A DNA stretch of 55,945 bases from positions 1-55,945 of the forward strand of contig JAGAAW010000075.1 of the NCBI GenBank assembly GCA_017615055.1. Direction: 5' to 3'. Both the position numbers and the translations under genes were made by a program. This DNA is from Fibrobacter sp. GTDB lineage: Bacteria > Fibrobacterota > Fibrobacteria > Fibrobacterales > Fibrobacteraceae. Below are positions 32,408-40,632 of the stretch, one piece after another (within the stretch, counting starts at the first letter, position 1; the number at the start of each line of letters is the position of its first letter). The notes under the pieces are model-generated. The model did not search any database. It worked only from the letters and a program-made list of their open reading frames with translations, and was not told the DNA's origin.

Positions 32408-33656
32408 CGCACGCCTCCAGGCACTTGAGAAACACCTTCACGTCTTCAGCCGAATTTGCGGCCTTTACCCTGTACAAGAAGTCGTTCGCCATCTTTTTCG
32501 CGAAACGCTCGTACATCATGGCGATTCGCCTGCGGTCTTCTTCGGGCAGGTCCGGCATAGAACGCATAAGCTTTTCGGACTCAACATTTGCGGCGTTCAC
32601 CATCCGTTCCGCATAGAGATTTATCTGCTTCGACGATTCATCCATGCTGTACCAGAGCAGAAACTCGTCGATACCTTCTTTCAAAATCTTCTGGGCTGCA
32701 TCGAGTTCTCCCAGGCGCAAACGGCGGTTCTCGGAAACAATCTTCTCCAGGTCATCGACGCACACGTACTGCACGCCGGGCAATTCCCCGATACTTGCTT
32801 CCGCATTGCGCGGACTGCCGAGGTCAATGACCAGGCGGAGATCCTTCGACTTCGTGCCTTCGGCACTCCGCTCAGGATGACAAGAGCGAGCAAACTCTTC
32901 TCGTGTTACAATCGGTTCGCTACAGGCGCTGCAGAGAATAACAGCATCACTTTTCCCCAATGCCTCGTAGCGGTCCTCGTATTTTACGGGGGTAAGCACG
33001 TCGGCATACTTTTCCGCATTCGCAAACGTCTTGCTGCTCGCGTAGATGTTCATCGTGTATTCCTGCACATACTTGAGCATCAGAGAGCCCATCTCGCCGA
33101 GGCCCACGATATACACGGTACGGTTTTCCAAGTTGTCAAAAGTCTTCTGTACCTGCTTCATCGCGAGGAACGGGATGTTGCAGCTGAGCTTGCTCAGGTT
33201 CGTCTCGGTCTTTATGCGCTTGGTCGTGTGTATAGCCCCCTGGAACAACTTGTTCAAGGTATTGCCCGTAGCACCGTGCTGGTGCGCCGTCTCGTAAGCA
33301 CGGCCAATCTGGTGCAATATCTGGTCCTCGCCTACCGCCACGGAATCGAGCCCCGCACACACGTTCATTACATGGTGCGCCACGTCTTCGCCCGACTTGA
33401 AATAGAAGAACTTCGCAAAGTCTGCATAGGCCTGCCCCGCCAACTTGCAAACATATTGCACAAGTTCTTGTTCCATGACCTCCCGGTCCGATGCCACATA
33501 GACTTCGGTGCGGTTACAAGTCGCAAGGATCAGGAGTTCGTCAAATGGGGAATGCGCCAGCGCATCCGCCTTCACATCCATAGGGATGTAGAATTTTTCG
33601 CGGATAGCAATTTCGGCCACCTTGTGGCTCATGCCGACCATGTAAATCTTGCGCAT
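32400..33656 (-). CDS. hemA: Glutamyl-tRNA reductase with an inserted repeat
   Basis: A 418-residue enzyme that reduces glutamyl-tRNA to glutamate-1-semialdehyde, the first step of tetrapyrrole synthesis by the C5 route. Catalytic Cys 47 lies in Leu-Ala-Thr-Cys-Asn-Arg-Thr-Glu. The NADPH domain (Val-Gly-Leu-Gly-Glu-Met-Gly) and C-terminal dimerisation helices are present. At about residues 259-272 an extra segment Cys-His-Pro-Glu-Arg-Ser-Ala-Glu-Gly is encoded by a palindromic repeat; it falls just before the conserved Leu-Val-Ile-Asp-Leu-Gly strand. The start at 33656 is set by homology (Lys-Ile-Tyr-Met-Val-Gly-Met-Ser-His) and a TATTTTT box five bases upstream. Confidence 0.95.
   Translation of the reverse strand: MRKIYMVGMSHKVAEIAIREKFYIPMDVKADALAHSPFDELLILATCNRTEVYVASDREVMEQELVQYVCKLAGQAYADFAKFFYFKSGEDVAHHVMNVCAGLDSVAVGEDQILHQIGRAYETAHQHGATGNTLNKLFQGAIHTTKRIKTETNLSKLSCNIPFLAMKQVQKTFDNLENRTVYIVGLGEMGSLMLKYVQEYTMNIYASSKTFANAEKYADVLTPVKYEDRYEALGKSDAVILCSACSEPIVTREEFARSCHPERSAEGTKSKDLRLVIDLGSPRNAEASIGELPGVQYVCVDDLEKIVSENRRLRLGELDAAQKILKEGIDEFLLWYSMDESSKQINLYAERMVNAANVESEKLMRSMPDLPEEDRRRIAMMYERFAKKMANDFLYRVKAANSAEDVKVFLKCLEACDE
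32840..32882. repeat. Palindromic repeat inside hemA
   Basis: A full ATCC...AGGAT element with central stem GTGCC (32854-32858) and GGCAC (32862-32866) around TTC. It keeps the hemA frame and is translated as Cys-His-Pro-Glu-Arg-Ser on the minus strand. Confidence 0.85.
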
Positions 33657-33661
33657 GGCCC

Positions 33662-33668
33662 AAAAATA
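33662..33668 (-). promoter_or_regulatory. TATTTTT box 5 bases before hemA
   Basis: TTCTATTTTT on the minus strand ends five bases before ATG with no ribosome binding site between. It resembles the sequence before hemL. Confidence 0.4.
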
Positions 33669-33700
33669 GAAAAAGGAAATCCCCTGCCGAAGCAAGGGAT
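33669..33700 (-). terminator. Terminator between the PKD lipoprotein gene and hemA
   Basis: A 9-bp stem (33679-33687 with 33692-33700, one G:U) has a TTCG loop on the minus strand and is followed by TTTCCTTTTTCTATTTTT. The hairpin ends only about 22 bases before the hemA start. Confidence 0.75.
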
Positions 33701-33752
33701 AATAAATTAGCGCAGTAGCTGTAAAAAACTAAGCAACACCTAGTGACAGGAA

Positions 33753-35168
33753 TTAATTACACTTTCCGTAGCGGCCGATGGACTGGATCAAGAAATCACC
33801 CGTAGTTCCGGCAGTGGCTTTGAATTTAAGTTTGATCGTAGAGACATGCTCAAGAACATAGTCCCGATCAACAGTTTCACCCCAACCACTTTCCTGTTTA
33901 AATTTGTCCCAGCCAACATCATGTACAGCCATTGAAGTCTCCTTGGGAAGCGATGCCTTGTAGTTGTTGTACCCGGTCACATTCGCTTCATCTTCAACAC
34001 CAAGTTCTAGCGAGAACCCTAATGTGGACTTGTAAACCAGGCAAATTCCATCCCAACCGGAAATGTTACCACCTTCTTGAGACTCACTTACAACATCAAA
34101 TGCCAGTCCGGCATACGGGTAATCATAACCAGCACCTAATGTAACAGTACCCTTGATACCATGGTATGCTTCAATAAGCGGGCCAAAGAAATTATCGTAT
34201 TCATTCGCCTCTACATCTGCAGGGTATACAAAATGGGATGTTCCACCATCGTTGTAATCCGTGAAATCATACCAATAACCAGCGCTTTCCTCATTAGAAC
34301 CTGTTTCCACCTTGCCCCCAATATCCGTAAGTCCGCACCAAAGATCGCCACAGGCAGCATTTTCCGACACAGAAGTAGAACTTGTCGGACCTGAAGATAC
34401 CGCATTCACATTCACTGAGCCACAGGGTATTTCCTGGATTTCACCATTAAACATGACCGTAGCAGTCGCGTTATACGTGCCAGCAGCATTATAAGAAGTC
34501 AAGGCATAATAAGGACTTGTAGAATTAGAAGTCGAACCTCCCGGCATACTCCAGTCAATCGTTGCAGAGAGAATAGTCACAGACGAGAACGAAGAACTAT
34601 ACGAGAACGACCACGTCACCATTTCACCCTGCAGCACCGAAGTTTTACTCGGGGCGCACGTACCAAACGATGCCGATGAACTCTGGCTCGTACTCGAGAC
34701 ATCGTTCTTGTACCCGAAACTGACAGTGGGGCAAGCAACTTGGTCTGCAGCACCTTCAGCATTGTAGACCTCTACCGCAGTATAGACAGAGCCTTCCATC
34801 AAGGCGTTTTGCGCGGTAGAGTTCAAATTCATGTCTATCCACCAAGCTCCCGTATTACGAATGTTTACGTAATCAATAAACCAGTCGTCGTAGGAACTCG
34901 GCATTCTTGAAATAGAAGAGGGCGTTTCAAAACAATCTTTCAATGCGAAAGAAACCGTCGGATTGCCCGATGCCGTATTGTAATACAACTTGTCATCTTG
35001 TATCAGGTTCCCGTAGAACGCATCACAAGTACAACCAGATGCATAATACAATTTCTGCGCACCTGATTGATGTTCCTGCTGAAGTTCTTCAATCTTAGAT
35101 ACGTAGTCGGTACAGGCTGTCATCAGGGCAGCGGACGACGCGATAGCGAACAAACTAATCTTTTTCAT
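33753..35168 (-). CDS. Lipoprotein with PKD-like and carbohydrate-binding-like domains
   Basis: A 471-residue lipoprotein. GGAGGT precedes the ATG at 35168, and the signal ends in Leu-Met-Thr-Ala-Cys. Residues about 175-265 form a PKD-like beta-sandwich (Val-Thr-Trp-Ser-Phe, Trp-Ser-Met-Pro-Gly-Gly, Gly-Thr-Tyr-Asn-Ala-Thr-Ala). After a Ser-rich linker the last 180 residues form a beta-sandwich with Gly-Tyr-Trp-Tyr-Asp-Phe-Thr-Asp and Trp-Asp-Gly-Ile-Cys-Leu-Val-Tyr, like the jelly-roll modules of Fibrobacter surface proteins. Glycan or surface binding is likely but unproved. It follows the next-described gene by 17 bases. Confidence 0.7.
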   Translation of the reverse strand: MKKISLFAIASSAALMTACTDYVSKIEELQQEHQSGAQKLYYASGCTCDAFYGNLIQDDKLYYNTASGNPTVSFALKDCFETPSSISRMPSSYDDWFIDYVNIRNTGAWWIDMNLNSTAQNALMEGSVYTAVEVYNAEGAADQVACPTVSFGYKNDVSSTSQSSSASFGTCAPSKTSVLQGEMVTWSFSYSSSFSSVTILSATIDWSMPGGSTSNSTSPYYALTSYNAAGTYNATATVMFNGEIQEIPCGSVNVNAVSSGPTSSTSVSENAACGDLWCGLTDIGGKVETGSNEESAGYWYDFTDYNDGGTSHFVYPADVEANEYDNFFGPLIEAYHGIKGTVTLGAGYDYPYAGLAFDVVSESQEGGNISGWDGICLVYKSTLGFSLELGVEDEANVTGYNNYKASLPKETSMAVHDVGWDKFKQESGWGETVDRDYVLEHVSTIKLKFKATAGTTGDFLIQSIGRYGKCN

Positions 35169-35185
35169 AGTTACCTCCACTGCTC

Positions 35186-36694
35186 CTAAAATACAAATGA
35201 CAAGGTTAAACCAATTCCACCTACAATAGCCAAACCTATACCGGCGGTCCGGAACTTCTGATGCTTTTTCGCGTTATCCTTATGTTCAGAATAATTCCAT
35301 CCTTCATTTTCGGCCGCCTCGTATTCCTTCTTGGCCTTGTCGTTGAAGTAATAGATCATTGCCGCACCGCCAGCAATGGCAGCACCCGAAATAACAATTG
35401 GAATCCAATGGATGCTACGCTTCTTGCCTTCACCACCGGCGGCATCCTTCGCGGCATCCTCAGCAGCAGCTTCATTAGCCGCCTGGGCAGCCTGTTCCTC
35501 GCGTTCTTCGGCAAGAGCACGTTCCAGGTCCGCAAGTCCCTGCTTATAGGCAAGAGAGTCTTCGGCCGTCATGACTTCGGATTCATCCTGCGAGTTCGGA
35601 TGAGCGACCTCATCGGGCAGTTTTTCTTCATCCCAGGCCCAGCGACCGACCATTTCCATCTTCTTCAGCTTCTTGAAGACTTCCTTGCCATGGAACTTCT
35701 GGATTTCGGCATCCTTGGGCTTGTTCAGCACGGCCTTCTTGTTCTTGATATCGAAGAACAGGTTCGACTGTTTCTGGTCGGCATCGATCGTCTTTTCAAA
35801 AAGGCGAACGCCGTTCAGGTAATAGGCGCCACTTACAGGCCTACGCATATCGATACGCAAGGCAAGGGTATTCTTGTTCAGCATGAACTTCACGTTAGAA
35901 CCGGCCTTCTTCAGGGAATCGTTCTTAACCTTCAGGGTCGCGATAAACATCGGGGCAAACTCGCTACCGGACTGGCGCACCACGATAGGGCCACACTTTT
36001 CGATCCAGAGGTTTGCCAGGCGCTGTTGCTGTTCCACCCTTGCCGGGTCGTAAGAAAGCGAGAACACGTATTCGGCATCGAAGTCGCCGTTGAAGTTGAT
36101 GGGTTCCAGGTACACGTTACCGCGAAGGCGGAGCAACTGTTCGCGGCTAATGATAATGCTGGTGAGTGCCTCGGAACAGCTTGCCAGCTGGCGGGTACGT
36201 TCCTCAAGCGTGGTCGCCATGCGCATGGAACCGAGTCGAACCTCGCCCGTCACTTCCATGTACTCGTTTTCGAACGCGGGGAGTTCCACTTCATAGAAGC
36301 GTGCACACGTCGTGTCCAGGAGGTCGTTCAGCGAAATGGAGGCGCATCGGTCGTTCATCTCCGCTACGCGGTTCGCCCTCTTCAAAAGGGCCGCAACCTC
36401 TGGGTTCGAGTCACCGACCATGGTCTGCAAGTTCTTCAAGTCTTCCTGCAAGGCACGGATTTCTTCGGGATTCTTGACGAACACCGATATCGTAGAAGTG
36501 TTATCATCCTTCTTTTCAGCATTTGCCGAAGCCTGCAGCGGAGCTTCCTTGAAAGCTTCACTTGCGGGGGCCGCAGCTTGCGGTGCCGGGGTAGTTGTTG
36601 CGGGGGCAGTCTCGGACGCTGCAGGGGCGGCTTCCTGAGCCATGACCATAGCGGCGACCGAAAAGACAAGCAGTGACAAACGTTTAAAAAGCAT
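35186..36694 (-). CDS. Envelope protein of unknown function with C-terminal membrane segments
   Basis: A 502-residue protein. The ATG at 36694 is chosen because GGAG lies seven bases upstream. It has a signal peptide (about 1-20), an Ala/Pro/Thr linker, a mixed alpha/beta domain, an Ala/Glu-rich coiled stretch near residue 390-425, and two hydrophobic segments near the C-terminus (Ile-Pro-Ile-Val-Ile-Ser-Gly-Ala-Ala and Ile-Gly-Leu-Ala-Ile-Val-Gly-Gly-Ile). I do not recognise the family. It precedes the PKD lipoprotein gene, probably in one operon. Confidence 0.65.
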   Translation of the reverse strand: MLFKRLSLLVFSVAAMVMAQEAAPAASETAPATTTPAPQAAAPASEAFKEAPLQASANAEKKDDNTSTISVFVKNPEEIRALQEDLKNLQTMVGDSNPEVAALLKRANRVAEMNDRCASISLNDLLDTTCARFYEVELPAFENEYMEVTGEVRLGSMRMATTLEERTRQLASCSEALTSIIISREQLLRLRGNVYLEPINFNGDFDAEYVFSLSYDPARVEQQQRLANLWIEKCGPIVVRQSGSEFAPMFIATLKVKNDSLKKAGSNVKFMLNKNTLALRIDMRRPVSGAYYLNGVRLFEKTIDADQKQSNLFFDIKNKKAVLNKPKDAEIQKFHGKEVFKKLKKMEMVGRWAWDEEKLPDEVAHPNSQDESEVMTAEDSLAYKQGLADLERALAEEREEQAAQAANEAAAEDAAKDAAGGEGKKRSIHWIPIVISGAAIAGGAAMIYYFNDKAKKEYEAAENEGWNYSEHKDNAKKHQKFRTAGIGLAIVGGIGLTLSFVF

Positions 36695-36782
36695 AAATTG
36701 CTCCATTATGTTATGTACGGAAAATAGTTTTTGTTATCGCATAATTCATAAGAAAAACATAATTTTTCCCAAAAAACACACT

Positions 36783-38093
36783 TTATTTCCGCCTCATTTC
36801 CTTTTTTAGGGTAGTTTCTATCCAATCGAAGCGGTCCTTCATCCACTGGACCATGACCTCGATGGCCTCGTCGTAGTCCTCGTAAGGGTCCTTGAGCGCC
36901 CAGTTCTCGGTATTGCTCATTATGGGCCAACGCCTGTACTCGTTCTTTACGGCCTTCGCGATAATCTTCTCGTACACAGGGACGCTATCGATCAGCGCAT
37001 AGAACGTTTCCCTATGGTCGAACCAGTACTGCCGCACCTGCGAACGGATTCCCTCATCCTTGAAGAAATAGTAGAACCAGCGGTAATTGCGGATATGCCA
37101 GTTTTCGTACTTGCGGTTGAGTTCGCGGGATTCGTTGCCAAATGAAATATCAAAATCCCAGATAGGGCCAAAATGAATCTGCCCACCCTTTTGCCAGGTC
37201 ATGAATATGCTTCGTGCAAAGATGGCATCCTCGTTCTTGGAATACTCCTGCACCCAGTAATAGGGCAAGAAATCCTCCATATAGATCCATTTAGCAATGC
37301 CCCCCGTATCGGCAGTGTCATAACGCAATATGTACGTTTCGAGATCATCCAGGTGGCTACGCAGGAGTTCAAGAGACTCCTCGGACGGATTCTTCGGGGA
37401 CTTGACATGGAACGCATACCCGATACTCGAGCGGATAAACGGCTCATCAATTTTCTTGTCGTTTTCCTTCTCGAAAAGGAACGTGGTATCGTTCTCCTCG
37501 ATATTCACACGATTCTTCGCTACCTTCACAGTTTCTGAAAGCAGGTAGAGCCCCACATACTTGCGGTTCAGGTAGACCTCGACAAACCTACAGCGCGGGG
37601 TATAGGGCATGCCTAGCCATTCCGAGAGGCGTGTCGCCATGTAATTGCGCAAGTGACTCTTGTCGCCAAAGTTCGCGACGAGCGCCCAGTCCCGGTTCTT
37701 GGGCATACCAAACAGGCTTACTTTGTCCTTAAATTCAAGTTTCATGCCGTACTTGGGCATCTTGAAACTCGAGTTGCCTCGCCCGCGCACCGTGAGTTCA
37801 TAGACTTCGCTTACGGGGGCATCCTTGCCGTATATCTGCAGACGCGAGGGAATTTCGGTTTCGCGGTCACGCAACCCTGCAAAATCCTCGGTCTCGATGA
37901 CAATGCGGGGCAAGTCCGCATACGGGTATTCGGAATCGTCCATCGGGAGGTAATCGGGCGAAGATTCGGTAGGCTCGTTCAGGCAGGCACACAGACAAAG
38001 TAACGTCACGACTATGGCGAGTTGTGCAGGCTTAAAACGCGATGATATCGCGGAGTTAAAATATGCCGCCCTATGTCCAATAAACGAAAACAT
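36783..38093 (-). CDS. CotH kinase family lipoprotein
   Basis: A 436-residue protein of the CotH family, atypical protein kinases first known from spore coats and also found in cellulolytic bacteria. Visible are Arg-Gly-Arg-Gly-Asn-Ser-Ser, a Lys-Tyr-Gly-Met-Lys-Leu-Glu-Phe strand, Leu-Arg-Asn-Tyr-Met-Ala-Thr-Arg and the late Gly-Pro-Ile-Trp-Asp-Phe-Asp metal-site motif. The N-terminus has a long basic region and lipobox-like Leu-Cys-Ala-Cys. The ATG at 38093 is preferred to a TTG two codons upstream because a TATATTT box ends seven bases before it. It is divergent from the gene at 38154. Confidence 0.85.
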   Translation of the reverse strand: MFSFIGHRAAYFNSAISSRFKPAQLAIVVTLLCLCACLNEPTESSPDYLPMDDSEYPYADLPRIVIETEDFAGLRDRETEIPSRLQIYGKDAPVSEVYELTVRGRGNSSFKMPKYGMKLEFKDKVSLFGMPKNRDWALVANFGDKSHLRNYMATRLSEWLGMPYTPRCRFVEVYLNRKYVGLYLLSETVKVAKNRVNIEENDTTFLFEKENDKKIDEPFIRSSIGYAFHVKSPKNPSEESLELLRSHLDDLETYILRYDTADTGGIAKWIYMEDFLPYYWVQEYSKNEDAIFARSIFMTWQKGGQIHFGPIWDFDISFGNESRELNRKYENWHIRNYRWFYYFFKDEGIRSQVRQYWFDHRETFYALIDSVPVYEKIIAKAVKNEYRRWPIMSNTENWALKDPYEDYDEAIEVMVQWMKDRFDWIETTLKKEMRRK

Positions 38094-38100
38094 CTGCAAG

Positions 38101-38107
38101 AAATATA
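38101..38107 (-). promoter_or_regulatory. TATATTT box 7 bases before the CotH gene
   Basis: TATATTT ends seven bases before ATG on the minus strand. A divergent box for the next gene lies 33 bases away. Confidence 0.5.
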
Positions 38108-38140
38108 ATATATGAAAGGTTCGCGATGACAGAAAATTGA

Positions 38141-38147
38141 TATATTT
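38141..38147 (+). promoter_or_regulatory. TATATTT box 6 bases before the 38154 gene
   Basis: TATATTT ends six bases before ATG on the plus strand, with no ribosome binding site. With the box at 38101 it forms a divergent pair. Confidence 0.5.
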
Positions 38148-38153
38148 CCGTAT

Positions 38154-38966
38154 ATGAATAAAGTTTTCGGATGCATTTTACCGTTTCTCTTTGTGGCCGC
38201 CTTTGCCACAGAGAACTTGCACCCGATTCTACCGCCAGCAACCGGCCTGGGCATACAGGGTGCTTTCGAGCTTGACGAAGACGTGTACAGCCTCGACATG
38301 GACGTTGCGGCGGAATATGCGATAATCCCACGATACTTGAGCCTCTATGTGGACGGGGCATTCCGATTCCTGGGTGTCAGCTACGAGTACTCTACCGAAG
38401 GGTACCTCCACAACTACTGCAACCTGCACGTGAACGGGTTCAACGAGACATACGTAGGCGCAAGCTGGCTCGCCCTCCCCTTCCTCGGGCTCGATCTGGG
38501 CTGGAGATTCCCTCCCGGCGAAGGCTCGCAAAAGAACCGATTCCATCGCCTAAACGTGGAGCCGTTTAGTTTTTTGCAATTTTCAAGGGACCTTTCCCTC
38601 GGGACGGCGTTCCGATACAACACCTTCCTCGAAGACAAAAACTACAAGCCCGGCGACGAAATCGGGTTCATGGCATCGCTTGTCTGGAAACTCGGCTGGA
38701 ACGACTCCCTCCATACGGGGTGGCAACTCAGCGAGGTTTTCCTGTACCAGACACGCATCACGGAATCCGAGAACAGGAACCTCGCCAGCGACTACCGCGG
38801 GATGAAAGACAAATACAAAGGATACAAGATGAAATTCGATGTCACGCGGTTCTTCAGCATGTTCGGGCACCCCGTCGGGTTCGGGCTCAACTACGAAATA
38901 CACGACGGCACGCTGTTCGGGTTCGAAACCGGCCACCGCATCGCAATCGATATGAAAATCCGCTAA
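38154..38966 (+). CDS. Outer-membrane beta-barrel-like protein, unknown
   Basis: A 270-residue protein with a signal peptide (about 1-19, ending Ala-Phe-Ala-Thr) and alternating hydrophobic/polar beta-strands with aromatic residues (Tyr, Trp, Phe) typical of an outer-membrane barrel. It ends in a beta-strand (Ile-Ala-Ile-Asp-Met-Lys-Ile-Arg). It is transcribed divergently from CotH and is followed after 13 bases by a second small outer-membrane-like gene. Confidence 0.65.
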   Translation: MNKVFGCILPFLFVAAFATENLHPILPPATGLGIQGAFELDEDVYSLDMDVAAEYAIIPRYLSLYVDGAFRFLGVSYEYSTEGYLHNYCNLHVNGFNETYVGASWLALPFLGLDLGWRFPPGEGSQKNRFHRLNVEPFSFLQFSRDLSLGTAFRYNTFLEDKNYKPGDEIGFMASLVWKLGWNDSLHTGWQLSEVFLYQTRITESENRNLASDYRGMKDKYKGYKMKFDVTRFFSMFGHPVGFGLNYEIHDGTLFGFETGHRIAIDMKIR

Positions 38967-38979
38967 AGAAGGAGATACC

Positions 38980-39525
38980 ATGCATAAAGGAATACTTACC
39001 GCCATTCTATTCGCACTGGGCATTACTTCGCAGGCAAATGCCTGGGGTGCAGAAGACAACACGAACACCCCCAGCAACGAAAGTTCTTTCAAGCGACATA
39101 CCATAAGCGTCGGTTACGGCATATTGACTCTTTCGGACTTTGTCGGATTGATCGGTTCTGCCATCATAAGCATATTCGGCGAAGACGACAGCTTCGGAAC
39201 CCTAGGTGCGGTATCCGTTGACTACGGCTACAAGGTCAATGAAGTTTTCGAAACGGGTCTCGTTTTCAACTACGCCATGCCGCTAAAGAACGAGCAACTG
39301 TATACCATCATGCCAAGGGCAAAACTGAACTTTAACGCCACCGGATTCTTCAACCCCTTCATGGAACTCGACGGTGGCGTAGCCTTCAATGAAAACGGAG
39401 CAGCCCCCATATTCCATGCGACACTGCTCGGCCTCGAGATGGGAAGGGATACTCCCATAATACTCAACCTCCTGAGCTTCGGTCAGCGCGGCATCTTCTA
39501 CGCCTCGCTCGGCTTCAAGTTCTAG
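38980..39525 (+). CDS. Small outer-membrane-like protein, unknown
   Basis: A 181-residue protein with a signal peptide cleaved after about Ala-Asn-Ala (residue 22). The mature part has alternating strands and ends in Phe-Tyr-Ala-Ser-Leu-Gly-Phe-Lys-Phe, a C-terminal aromatic strand that fits barrel insertion. AAGGAG precedes the ATG. It is the second gene after 38154. Its stop overlaps the convergent ahbAB stop by four bases. Confidence 0.65.
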   Translation: MHKGILTAILFALGITSQANAWGAEDNTNTPSNESSFKRHTISVGYGILTLSDFVGLIGSAIISIFGEDDSFGTLGAVSVDYGYKVNEVFETGLVFNYAMPLKNEQLYTIMPRAKLNFNATGFFNPFMELDGGVAFNENGAAPIFHATLLGLEMGRDTPIILNLLSFGQRGIFYASLGFKF

Positions 39526-40535
39526 AAAAAGCGAAAGCTCGTCTTCTTGAGTTCACAAACAGAGTGGAGGACGACATAGTCGGGATTGCCGATAGAGTTT
39601 GCGGCTTCCTTTATGAAAGCATCCAGTTCCGCGGCAGACTGGGCATGCATCATCGCGTAGAGCGTGTACGGGAAGCCTTCGAAGGCGGGGCGCTCATAGC
39701 AATGTGAGATGTAGGGCTTTTGCGCGAGGATAGTTCCGGCAGAATTACGCGGGTCTGGATCCTTCGCGTTGCTCAGGATGACACAGTTTGAATCAACTTT
39801 GAAACATATCATTGCGTTGTGGGCGAAGCCGGCATCCTGATGCCGGAGGATCGCCCCAAAGCGGCGCATTCTCCTTTGGGCAAGGTCCTCGCGAAGTTCG
39901 TCAACAGAAACGTTCCAGTCCGTAAACGGCGTGAGCGTATGCGGAATATCGTCGCAGGCGATACGGATGCGGGCACGATCATCTGCAGACAGGACGCGAG
40001 TTTGAGCAGACTGCGGGTCTGAATCCTTCGATTCCCCCTTACAGGGGTCGCTCAGGATGACACAATCATCTACAGGTACACCAGTGCCCCCAGGATGACG
40101 CGTCATAACCGTGTTTATCTTGAATTTCTTTGTTGCGGAAAGGATATGCACATTGTGCAGGTCGGTACTTGCACAGAGTCCATCCACAATCTTGCGGATT
40201 TCCTCTTCGGACTCTGCGATGGCGGTAAACCACACGTTGTATTCGTGGGAGCGAACGTAGTTGTGGGTAATCGCAGGAATCGCGTTGACTGTGGCAGCGA
40301 ACTTTTCGAGGTCATTCACCTTGCCCGCACAGAGACGCGAAATAAACCCGAGTTTATGGGAATCGTAGATGCCACCGATGCGGCGGATAATTCCAGACTG
40401 GCGCAGGTTCTCGACCGCATCATAGACGGTTTGTTCCTGTGCATTCAGCATCTCCGCCAACCGCCGGTAAGGGCGCTCTTCCAGCGGGAAGTCGTCCTGG
40501 ATGATGGAGAGAAGACGCTGTTCAAGTTCAGTCAT
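39522..40535 (-). CDS. Fused siroheme decarboxylase (AhbA-AhbB type)
   Basis: A 337-residue protein made of two Lrp/AsnC-like units. The N-terminal unit (1-145) has a winged helix and an AsnC-type domain with Asn-Tyr-Val-Arg-Ser-His-Glu-Tyr-Asn-Val-Trp. The C-terminal unit (about 185-337) has Arg-Arg-Phe-Gly-Ala-Ile-Leu-Arg-His, Ser-His-Cys-Tyr-Glu-Arg-Pro and ends Lys-Lys-Thr-Ser-Phe-Arg-Phe-Phe, as in AhbB. Separate AhbA and AhbB usually form a heterodimer that decarboxylates siroheme to didecarboxysiroheme; here both halves are in one chain. Two translated palindromic repeats lie in it: in the domain linker (about 156-175) and in a hairpin of the second domain (about 249-263). ahbC follows upstream on the same strand. 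Confidence 0.8.
   Translation of the reverse strand: MTELEQRLLSIIQDDFPLEERPYRRLAEMLNAQEQTVYDAVENLRQSGIIRRIGGIYDSHKLGFISRLCAGKVNDLEKFAATVNAIPAITHNYVRSHEYNVWFTAIAESEEEIRKIVDGLCASTDLHNVHILSATKKFKINTVMTRHPGGTGVPVDDCVILSDPCKGESKDSDPQSAQTRVLSADDRARIRIACDDIPHTLTPFTDWNVSVDELREDLAQRRMRRFGAILRHQDAGFAHNAMICFKVDSNCVILSNAKDPDPRNSAGTILAQKPYISHCYERPAFEGFPYTLYAMMHAQSAAELDAFIKEAANSIGNPDYVVLHSVCELKKTSFRFF
39749..39784. repeat. Palindromic repeat inside the second half of ahbAB
   Basis: A copy with the flank GCGGGTCTGGATCCTTCG and end CTCAGGATGACAC. It reads Cys-Val-Ile-Leu-Ser-Asn-Ala-Lys-Asp-Pro on the minus strand, in frame. Confidence 0.8.
40013..40105. repeat. Palindromic repeats in the ahbAB domain linker
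   Basis: A copy at about 40013-40062 shares the GCGGGTCTG flank with the one at 39749 and has a CCCC/GGGG core stem. A shorter partial copy ending CCAGGATGACG follows at about 40083-40100. Together they encode most of the linker between the two decarboxylase halves. Confidence 0.7.
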
Positions 40536-40561
40536 ATTCAATATGAAGTGAGGAGTAAAAA

Positions 40562-40632
40562 GTTGATTGATGATTGATGATTGATAATTGATGATTTCAC
40601 ATCATCCATCATCCATTATCAATTATCCATTA
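40562..40632. repeat. TTGATGA heptamer-like repeat and its inverted counterpart
   Basis: About five TTGATGA/TTGATTGA units are followed by CATCATC/CATCATCC and TTATCAATTATCC units, which are their partial complement. The stretch can fold into an imperfect hairpin in the 87-base gap between ahbC and ahbAB. Confidence 0.5.

Noticed and set aside
32840..32882. Frameshift or assembly error in hemA caused by the repeat
   Set aside because: The insert keeps the frame and conserved residues continue on both sides.
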